Of a DNA stretch of 5,766 bases, positions 1 through 5,766 are shown piece after piece. This stretch comes from Planctomycetota bacterium (GTDB lineage Bacteria; Planctomycetota; B129-G9). The notes below the pieces were generated by a model, which did no database searches, was not told the DNA's origin, and saw only the letters and a list, made by a program, of their open reading frames with translations. Position 1 is the stretch's first letter. The number at the start of each line of letters is the position of its first letter. A program made the position numbers and the translations under genes. Location of the stretch: positions 1 to 5,766 of the forward strand of contig JAUWEX010000092.1 in the NCBI GenBank assembly GCA_030607235.1, given 5' to 3'.

Positions 1-1549
<1,549 letters not shown>

Positions 1550-1685
1550 ATTACTGCGACCCTCGCCCTCGGCGGGCTGTGCGGCCAGAGGCCGCCGGCT
1601 CTCAGCAACAATCGTATTGTATACAACATTAGACGCTCGGCTATTGGTGGAAACTATATTGTTCCACGTTTCGGAAAAACACAAA

Positions 1686-1698
1686 TTTTCAAAGAACC
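1686..1698 (-). promoter_or_regulatory. boxA-type rRNA antitermination site 2, with boxB-like hairpin and boxC-like tail
   Basis: The minus strand reads GGTTCTTTGAAAA, matching the GTTCTTTGA form of boxA found in rRNA leaders and spacers of many bacteria. A perfect CGCGCG hairpin (1700-1717) lies directly before it and a T/G-rich TTGTGTTTTT run follows, resembling the boxB-boxA-boxC order of E. coli rrn leaders. A second hairpin (1720-1735, GCCGGA/TCCGGC arms) lies further upstream. The boxB and boxC assignments rest on position only. Confidence 0.55.
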
Positions 1699-1770
1699 AC
1701 GCGCGACACTCCGCGCGCCGCCGGACTGCTCCGGCTTATACATTTCGACCTGAGTCGATGATGTAGTCAG

Positions 1771-1783
1771 TTTGTAAAGAGCA
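1771..1783 (-). promoter_or_regulatory. boxA-type rRNA antitermination site 1
   Basis: The minus strand reads TGCTCTTTACAAA, which differs from the E. coli rrn boxA (TGCTCTTTAACAA) only near its 3' end. BoxA in nascent rRNA leaders binds NusB-NusE (S10) and recruits the rRNA antitermination complex, which prevents premature termination. It lies immediately after the terminator-like hairpin and about 220 bases before the 23S start, as expected for a leader of an independently transcribed 23S gene. Confidence 0.65.
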
Positions 1784-1785
1784 TT

Positions 1786-1809
1786 AAAAAAGCGCCTTTT
1801 TACGGGCGC
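1786..1809 (-). terminator. Intrinsic-terminator-like hairpin inside the 23S leader
   Basis: On the minus strand the arms GCGCC (1805-1809) and GGCGC (1792-1796) form a perfect 5-bp GC stem with an 8-nt loop, followed directly by six T (1791-1786). This is the layout of a Rho-independent terminator. It lies about 150 bases after the predicted promoter and only 2 bases before the first boxA. It could end a short RNA of about 174 nt or act as an attenuator for the 23S transcript. The stem is short, so its strength is uncertain. Confidence 0.55.
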
Positions 1810-1856
1810 AAGATCACAAGGCATATTGCCCAGCGTTACGGTTCAATCTCTTGCGC
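1806..1856 (-). promoter_or_regulatory. Putative antiterminator stem competing with the leader terminator
   Basis: Perfect 8-base arms, GCGCAAGA (minus strand, 1856-1849) and TCTTGCGC (1813-1806), enclose 35 bases that contain a small GGCA-ATA-TGCC hairpin. The 3' arm shares bases 1806-1809 with the 5' arm of the terminator hairpin (1805-1809), so both cannot form at once. The pairing is read directly from the sequence. A regulatory role is inferred. Confidence 0.4.
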
Positions 1857-1965
1857 TCGCATTCTTATCAAGGTGTCACCTCTTTAAGTTCGATGTAGAG
1901 GCCTCAGCGCTTCGCTGAACGAGGGAGGCATACTTCGCTGATCAACTTCTCATCAAGCGGGACGA

Positions 1966-1993
1966 AGTATAGCACCAATTGGAAAAGATGCAA
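1966..1993 (-). promoter_or_regulatory. Sigma70-type promoter, probably for the 23S leader
   Basis: On the minus strand a -35 box TTGCAT (1988-1993) is followed by 16 bases and a -10 box TATACT (1966-1971). TGC directly precedes the -10, giving an extended -10 element. The predicted start is near 1959. It lies just downstream of the likely terminator of the glycosyltransferase gene and points at the 23S gene, about 410 bases away. No match of similar quality was seen closer to the 23S gene. An 8-bp inverted repeat (1930-1937 and 1963-1970) overlaps the -10 box. Confidence 0.6.
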
Positions 1994-2005
1994 GAACAAA
2001 AACGC

Positions 2006-2030
2006 AAAAAAGCGAAATAATTTTTTCCGC
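2006..2030 (-). terminator. Probable Rho-independent terminator of the glycosyltransferase gene
   Basis: On the minus strand GCGGAA pairs with TTTCGC (one G-T wobble) around a 7-nt A/T loop at 2012-2030, followed by six T (2011-2006) and another T-rich run. It lies about 60 bases after the stop codon of the glycosyltransferase gene and just before the 23S promoter, a sensible place to separate the two transcription units. The stem is weak, with only three GC pairs. Confidence 0.4.
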
Positions 2031-2090
2031 CCACATCGCCGCATTTTACGGGCTTTCCGGGCGACGAAGTTTTCGCGCGTGAAAAATTCC

Positions 2091-4280
2091 TTACCGCCGC
2101 AGCCTTCGCTCCCCGCCAAAAAACGCTCCCGAGCGGTTGTAGTACTCCATCAGTTCCCCCACGTCCCTGCCCGTGCTCATCCCCAGGCTCGTCGCCTTGT
2201 GCAGAACCTCGTTCATCTGCGCCTGCAAGCCCTTCGCCCCGTAATACTCGATCAACAACCGGTATGCCAGGTACGCCTCGAACCGCGCGCGCCGCTCGGC
2301 GTAATGCGGCCGCACCCGCACCGGCCAATCCGCCACGTACAACTCGAACTGCCCCGTCGCATACCGCAGAGCAATGTGCGCCTTATTGCCGTAAGACTCC
2401 GCCAGCCGCCCGACCTGCGCGCCGTCGTCCCCCCCCGTCTCCCGCGCCTCTTTGCTGTATTTGCACCACGCCTTGAAATCGAAAATACCCAATTGCAGCG
2501 CCGCCGTGATTATCTTCGCGGTGCACTCCAGCCGCTGAACCCACATATTCTCCTGCAACGCGTACAGCCGCGACTCACGCGCGTAGCCCAACGCCCGCTC
2601 GTACAACCGCTCGATCCGCCTGACCTCGGCGGGATCGTCGCTGTCCACCAGCCACAACATCCCCCGCGCGCTCAACAGCGAAAGGTCCGAACGCGCCCGC
2701 AGCAGGTACATGTGCTGGTCGCCGCGCAAAAAAGGATTGCGCTCGGCTATACCGATCATCCCCTCCGAATTCCGCAGCGCCGCCAGCCCCTGCCGGTAGC
2801 GACCCTCCGAATAATAATCCGACGCCGTAAGCATCCAGCACAGTGCCACCGAATCGCACATCCGAAAATTCGTCGGACGCTCTTTCATCGCCGGCATCCA
2901 CAGCGACATCTGCGTCCTGTAATCGGCGTTGCGCAGCGCCGTACACGCGCCCAGCCCCACGGCCGAAATCAACATCACCGCCACGACGACCGACCGACGC
3001 CACCCGCCGTCGGTAAGCAGGCGCAAAACCACGTATGCCGCCGCGCACCCCGCACACATCACCGGCAAAACCCCGGCCATGTAAACGCGGCGCTCCACCA
3101 TCCAGTCGCCCAGCCCTATCACGCTCGAAGTCGGCGCAAGCGCGACGAAAAACCACGCCACCGCCAAAAACGCCAGCGTCCACCCCGCCGGATTCTCCGC
3201 GCGGCGCGCGCGACGAAACGCCACTGCGCCAAACGCCAGCGCCGCCAGCAAAATCAAAATATACGGCACGAACCGCAGGCCGAAATCCGGAAACTGCGGC
3301 CACGTGTGGTCGATGTTCAACCCCACCGGTATCAGCAGCATCCACGCGTAACGCACCACGATCTCCGTCTGCGCCAGCAGGTACGACAGGCTGAAAAATC
3401 CCTCGTTAGCCGTAACCGTGCCGGTCGCGGCAAGCCGCCAAAACACCCACGCCACCACGCCCACAAACACCAGCACGAACCCCGAAAAATACGGCCACGC
3501 CCGCAACCCACCTGATGCGGACCGCAGCCGCCCGCGCGACAACACACACAACTCGACCAAAACTATCAGCACCGGTGTAACCAGGCCGTTCTCCTTGGTC
3601 AGCAGCGACAAGACAAAAGCGACGAACGAGAAAATCGCGAAGTACACCGCCGAGATAAACCAGCGCCTCTCGCCGAACCGCCGCGCCAGCAGATAAAGCA
3701 CGATCGACAGCAGGCAAAACGTCGTACACAGCGACGACGACCGCCCGCTGACGTAAGTTACGCCCTCGGAAAACAGCGGATGCAGCACGAAAATCGTCCC
3801 CGCGAAAAACGCCGCCAGAAGCGCGAACCTTCCGCGCGCCCGCTCGTCCGCCGCGGCCTCGGTCCCGCCGCCGCGGGTCTGGGCTTTACGTTTCTTTTTC
3901 ACCGGCTGAAAAGGCTCGGGTTTTTTCTCCGGCACAAGGCGCGCCAGAAACATCAGCGTCAGAAAAAACACCAGCACGCCGTTGATAGCGTGGATGATAT
4001 TGTTGACAAGATGAAAGGGTTTGGGACTCGGCGGCGCGCCGGTCTCGGCGGCCTCGGTGAAATAATAATTCAGCGCATAAGACAGCCGCGTAACGTAGCG
4101 CCGCGGCTCGCTCAGCAGCGTCGAAGCCGTCTGGCCGAGGTTGCGCATGGTGTAGTTGTCCTGCACCTGCCAGGAATCGTCGAACTGGAACTCAGTCTCC
4201 AGCGCGTTGTAATACACCGCCTGGCAGGCCACGACGATAAAAAAAATCGACGCTATAAGAGCAATCTTGTTAATTTTCAT
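2091..4280 (-). CDS. TMTC/PMT-like multi-spanning membrane glycosyltransferase
   Basis: A 729-aa integral membrane protein of the GT-C fold type, resembling TMTC/DUF1736 O-mannosyltransferase-like proteins. TMTC/PMT enzymes move a sugar from a lipid carrier to acceptors on the outer face of the membrane; acceptor and sugar here are unknown. About 12 hydrophobic segments fill residues 5-447. Family hallmarks are the acidic pair D34-D35 in the first outer loop, FHLVNNIIHAIN (89-100), HPLFSEGVTYVSGR (167-180), LTKENG (227-232), LNIDHTWP (321-328) and VERRVYM (395-401). A basic, low-complexity loop (about 121-151) separates segments 2 and 3. Residues 450-729 are soluble and probably helical; a stretch near 487-510 resembles a degenerate TPR, whereas TMTC proteins usually carry clear TPRs there. 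The ATG at 4280 is preferred: AGGA lies 3 bases before it and a signal-anchor follows directly. An in-frame GTG at 4295 would add five residues. It is probably its own transcription unit. Confidence 0.8.
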   Translation of the reverse strand: MKINKIALIASIFFIVVACQAVYYNALETEFQFDDSWQVQDNYTMRNLGQTASTLLSEPRRYVTRLSYALNYYFTEAAETGAPPSPKPFHLVNNIIHAINGVLVFFLTLMFLARLVPEKKPEPFQPVKKKRKAQTRGGGTEAAADERARGRFALLAAFFAGTIFVLHPLFSEGVTYVSGRSSSLCTTFCLLSIVLYLLARRFGERRWFISAVYFAIFSFVAFVLSLLTKENGLVTPVLIVLVELCVLSRGRLRSASGGLRAWPYFSGFVLVFVGVVAWVFWRLAATGTVTANEGFFSLSYLLAQTEIVVRYAWMLLIPVGLNIDHTWPQFPDFGLRFVPYILILLAALAFGAVAFRRARRAENPAGWTLAFLAVAWFFVALAPTSSVIGLGDWMVERRVYMAGVLPVMCAGCAAAYVVLRLLTDGGWRRSVVVAVMLISAVGLGACTALRNADYRTQMSLWMPAMKERPTNFRMCDSVALCWMLTASDYYSEGRYRQGLAALRNSEGMIGIAERNPFLRGDQHMYLLRARSDLSLLSARGMLWLVDSDDPAEVRRIERLYERALGYARESRLYALQENMWVQRLECTAKIITAALQLGIFDFKAWCKYSKEARETGGDDGAQVGRLAESYGNKAHIALRYATGQFELYVADWPVRVRPHYAERRARFEAYLAYRLLIEYYGAKGLQAQMNEVLHKATSLGMSTGRDVGELMEYYNRSGAFFGGERRLRR

Positions 4281-4386
4281 AATTCCTGCGAGCACCTTAT
4301 ATTTTTATCTATCCACAGACTCTCTTCCGAAGATTTCTTCCGCCACAGTCCGCCTGATGCGGAGACACAGAGGGAAACCTTTTATC

Positions 4387-4404
4387 CGCAGATTTCGCAG
4401 ATTT
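4387..4404. repeat. Tandem 9-bp repeat (CGCAGATTT twice)
   Basis: Two perfect adjacent copies of CGCAGATTT occur. On the minus strand this reads as AAATCTGCG twice, followed by GATAAA and then CCTCTGTGTCTCCGCA. From memory, similar AATCTGCG(T/A)AATCTGCGGAT and CTCTGTGTCTC strings recur between genes in several environmental bacterial genomes. Whether this copy belongs to a dispersed family cannot be judged from one window. Confidence 0.45.
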
Positions 4405-4550
4405 CCTTATAGTTCCTCTTATCGCTAAAGACCTCAACCACACAGCGAGATTACAAGTTTCGCCAGTGAGTGCAAGCGAAGCGCTTCTGTCGCCGAAGGG
4501 CGACAAACAGCGAGCGGGTCTTGAAATAAGTGGCTGCTTCCCTATTGCCT

Positions 4551-4565
4551 CCAGGCGTTGCCTGG
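4551..4565 (-). repeat. Perfect hairpin abutting the hldD stop codon
   Basis: The arms CCAGGC and GCCTGG form a 6-bp stem with a 3-nt loop, beginning at the base directly after the TGA stop. No T run follows on the minus strand, so this is not a typical Rho-independent terminator. It may protect the mRNA 3' end or be a remnant of a dispersed repeat. Confidence 0.4.
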
Positions 4566-5510
4566 TCAGCCGTAGAGGAACTTCATGTAGTCGGCCACGC
4601 CGTCTTCGAGCGAATACTTCGGCTCGTAGCCCAGCGCCGCCTTCGCCCGCGTCAGGTCGGCCTCGGTAAAGGGCTGGTAAAACGGATACGGGCACTCGAA
4701 ATACTCCGGCGCGAGATCGATGCCGAGCACGTCGTTGAGGATCGCGCAGAGTTCGTTGAACGAGCGCGCGCGGCCCGAGCCTACGTTGTAGATACCGCTC
4801 TCCTCGGCGCCGAGGGCGGCGATGATCGCGTCGACCACGTCGCGGACGTAAACGAAATCGCGCTTCTGGTCGCCGGGCGCGAATATCCGCGGACGCTTGC
4901 CTTCTTTCATCATGCGGCTGAGGTGGTAGATCATGCTCGAGGCGATTTTCTTGTGGCCCTCACGCGGCCCGTAGACGTTGAAAAATTTCAGTCCCACGAT
5001 GTGCTGCTCGGGAATATCTTTCATCGCCTTCCTGGCGACGTTGTCGAGGATCGTCTTGGAAAAGGCGTAGACGTTGGCGGGCGCGGGCGTGTTGTCCTCG
5101 CTCATGCGCCCCTCGCCGATGCCGTAGGTCGCCGCCGACGAGGCGTAGACCAGCGGCACGTTGTTCTCGATGCAGTAGTCCAGTATCCCGCGAAATCCCT
5201 CGACGTTGTCGTGGAGCATCAGTTTGTCGTCGGTAACCGTCGTGTCGGTGATAGAGGCGAGATGAAACATGACCGTGGGCGGACGATTGTAAAACAGATC
5301 CGCCATGTCGATCCGCGAGACGTCGAAGGCCTGTACGTCGCCGCGAAAGTCCTCCAGGTTGGCGAAGTCGCCGGAGCGGAAATCGTCGACTACGTCGATG
5401 TGCGATTTCGGAAACCGCCGCTGGAGTTCGAGCACAAGGTTGCTGCCGATGAAGCCGGCGCCGCCCGTTACCACGATGTTTTCCCACAGGTTGTTTGTTA
5501 TGTTTATCAT
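4566..5510 (-). CDS. hldD: ADP-L-glycero-D-manno-heptose 6-epimerase
   Basis: A 314-aa short-chain dehydrogenase/epimerase of normal HldD length. HldD converts ADP-D-glycero-D-manno-heptose to the L-glycero form, the last step in making the heptose donor for lipopolysaccharide inner core, in the cytosol with a bound NAD(P). The Rossmann motif TGGAGFIGSN is at 15-24, the acidic VVDDF strand end at 40-44, SSAATYG at 124-130, and the YxxxK pair is Y148/K152. HldD-specific marks are PREGHKKIASS (182-192, with K187 matching the second catalytic lysine of the E. coli enzyme), KRDFVYVRDVV (216-226) and the C-terminal YPFYQPFTEADLTRA (275-289). The ATG at 5510 is preceded by GAGGAAAG, a good ribosome binding site. 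It starts 21 bases after the DHS-like gene stops, so the two are probably an operon. Another heptose or hexose epimerase is possible but less likely. Confidence 0.88.
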   Translation of the reverse strand: MINITNNLWENIVVTGGAGFIGSNLVLELQRRFPKSHIDVVDDFRSGDFANLEDFRGDVQAFDVSRIDMADLFYNRPPTVMFHLASITDTTVTDDKLMLHDNVEGFRGILDYCIENNVPLVYASSAATYGIGEGRMSEDNTPAPANVYAFSKTILDNVARKAMKDIPEQHIVGLKFFNVYGPREGHKKIASSMIYHLSRMMKEGKRPRIFAPGDQKRDFVYVRDVVDAIIAALGAEESGIYNVGSGRARSFNELCAILNDVLGIDLAPEYFECPYPFYQPFTEADLTRAKAALGYEPKYSLEDGVADYMKFLYG

Positions 5511-5531
5511 CTTTCCTCGCGTACGATTCGG

Positions 5532-5766
5532 TTAGACCTTCATGCCCTTGAGTATCTCGCCGTCCCACTCCAACTTCAGCCGCTTGCGCGCGGGCGCGGG
5601 GTAGCGGTCCATCGCGTAAGCCGCCAGCAGCGGCAGCGAAACGCTCGGCTCGACCCACGCCATGGCGAATTTCGCCTTCTTCGAAATCTTGCCCCACGAC
5701 TGCGCCTCGGCCAGCGTCGAACCCGACAGCCCGCCGTCCTGCGTTACCGCCGTCGTTACCTGCATC
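5532..5766 (-). CDS. Deoxyhypusine-synthase-like protein, C-terminal end (partial)
   Basis: Only the last 77 codons are inside the window; the gene runs in from beyond base 5766, and the methionine codon at 5763-5765 is internal rather than a start. The visible part contains DGGLSGSTLAEAQSWGKI, closely matching the DGSDSGARPDEAVSWGKI segment of eukaryotic deoxyhypusine synthase. The lysine of SWGK corresponds to the human active-site lysine (Lys329) that carries the aminobutyl intermediate, so the catalytic residue is kept. SVSLPLLAAYA follows, matching the buried C-terminal helix after the DHS motif. Bacteria generally lack eIF5A, so bacterial members are more likely homospermidine-synthase-like or polyamine-related enzymes acting with spermidine and NAD. 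The exact substrate cannot be told from this fragment. It is probably co-transcribed with hldD, 21 bases downstream. Confidence 0.8.
   Translation of the reverse strand, partial: MQVTTAVTQDGGLSGSTLAEAQSWGKISKKAKFAMAWVEPSVSLPLLAAYAMDRYPAPARKRLKLEWDGEILKGMKV

Larger units (their letters stand above)
1550..1959 (-). other. 23S rRNA 5' leader (about 410 nt, structured, no gene)
   Basis: This stretch lies between the predicted transcription start (about 1959) and the 23S 5' end. It holds no convincing coding region and no tRNA. It holds several perfect small hairpins: 1904-1918 (6-bp stem, 3-nt loop), 1879-1901 (5-bp stem), 1720-1735 (6-bp stem), 1700-1717 (6-bp CGCGCG stem), 1647-1667 (6-bp stem) and 1581-1595 (GCGGCC stem, 3-nt loop). 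It also holds a terminator-like hairpin and two boxA motifs, listed separately. The part next to the 23S start would normally pair with the 3' flank of the gene to form the RNase III processing stem. That flank is outside the window, so this pairing cannot be tested here. A palindrome, TTGTATACAA, sits at 1617-1626 without a clear role. Confidence 0.7.
4281..4565. other. Intergenic region with hairpins and short repeats
   Basis: This 285-base gap between hldD and the glycosyltransferase gene has no supported gene. It holds perfect hairpins at 4551-4565 (CCAGGC/GCCTGG, directly after the hldD stop), 4489-4504 (GTCGCC/GGCGAC), 4474-4486 (AAGCG/CGCTT) and 4349-4363 (TCCGC/GCGGA), plus a 9-bp tandem repeat at 4387-4404. 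None of the hairpins has a T run after it on the minus strand, so no classical intrinsic terminator for hldD is visible. A promoter for the glycosyltransferase gene is expected here. The A/T-rich stretch near 4295-4312 could hold a -10 box, but no good -35 was found. Confidence 0.6.

Noticed and set aside
1810..1850. Second possible promoter in the leader (TTGAAC, 15 bases, TATGCC on the minus strand)
   Set aside because: The spacer is short and the -10 is a poor match. The promoter at 1966-1993 is much better.
1550..1960. Search for a tRNA, 5S, 6S, SRP or other housekeeping RNA in the leader
   Set aside because: No cloverleaf with a T-arm GTTCGA motif in place, no 5S core and no SRP tetraloop context was found. 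Only generic hairpins are present.
2079..3515. Long plus-strand open frame (478 codons) opposite the glycosyltransferase gene
   Set aside because: Its product is rich in Arg, Pro, His and Gln with no domain or hydrophobic pattern, typical of the antisense of a GC-rich gene. The opposite strand encodes a clear family protein over the same span.
4309..4695. Minus-strand open frame of 128 codons across the hldD 3' end and the intergenic gap
   Set aside because: It overlaps the hldD C-terminus in another frame and then runs through hairpins and repeats. The product shows no family features.
5532..5765. Methionine codon at 5763-5765 as a real start of a 77-aa protein
   Set aside because: The family motif begins within a few residues of it, and DHS-like proteins have hundreds of residues before this point, so the gene is cut by the window edge.

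Overview
The window holds three protein-coding genes, all on the minus strand, followed in the same direction by the 5' half of a 23S rRNA gene. In transcription order these are the 3' end of a deoxyhypusine-synthase-like gene (5766-5532), a complete ADP-heptose epimerase gene of the HldD family (5510-4566), a complete gene for a multi-spanning TMTC/PMT-like glycosyltransferase (4280-2091), a 541-base gene-free stretch, and the 23S rRNA gene (1549 down to base 1, running off the window).

The most informative structural fact is what is missing. No 16S rRNA and no spacer tRNA precedes the 23S gene; a membrane-protein gene ends about 540 bases upstream. The 23S gene is therefore unlinked from 16S, and it has its own leader. 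That leader contains a good sigma70-type promoter with an extended -10 (1966-1993), several hairpins, an intrinsic-terminator-like hairpin (1786-1809), and two boxA-type antitermination motifs (1771-1783 and 1686-1698), the second flanked by GC-rich hairpins. One upstream stem shares bases with the terminator stem, so the two are mutually exclusive, as in an attenuator.

The organism is a bacterium, probably Gram-negative, because HldD makes the heptose precursor of lipopolysaccharide core. The protein genes look GC-rich. Unlinked 16S and 23S genes together with a DHS-like protein and a TMTC-like protein would fit Planctomycetota or another little-cultured lineage, but the taxon is an inference only and I cannot fix it from this window.

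The DHS-like and hldD genes are 21 bases apart and probably co-transcribed. A 285-base gap (4281-4565) carrying hairpins and a short tandem repeat separates hldD from the glycosyltransferase gene. Cell-envelope glycan synthesis is a possible common theme for hldD and the glycosyltransferase. The 23S gene appears to be an independent transcription unit. I see no mobile element, CRISPR array or clearly novel multi-gene system. The 23S leader is the part most worth a second look.
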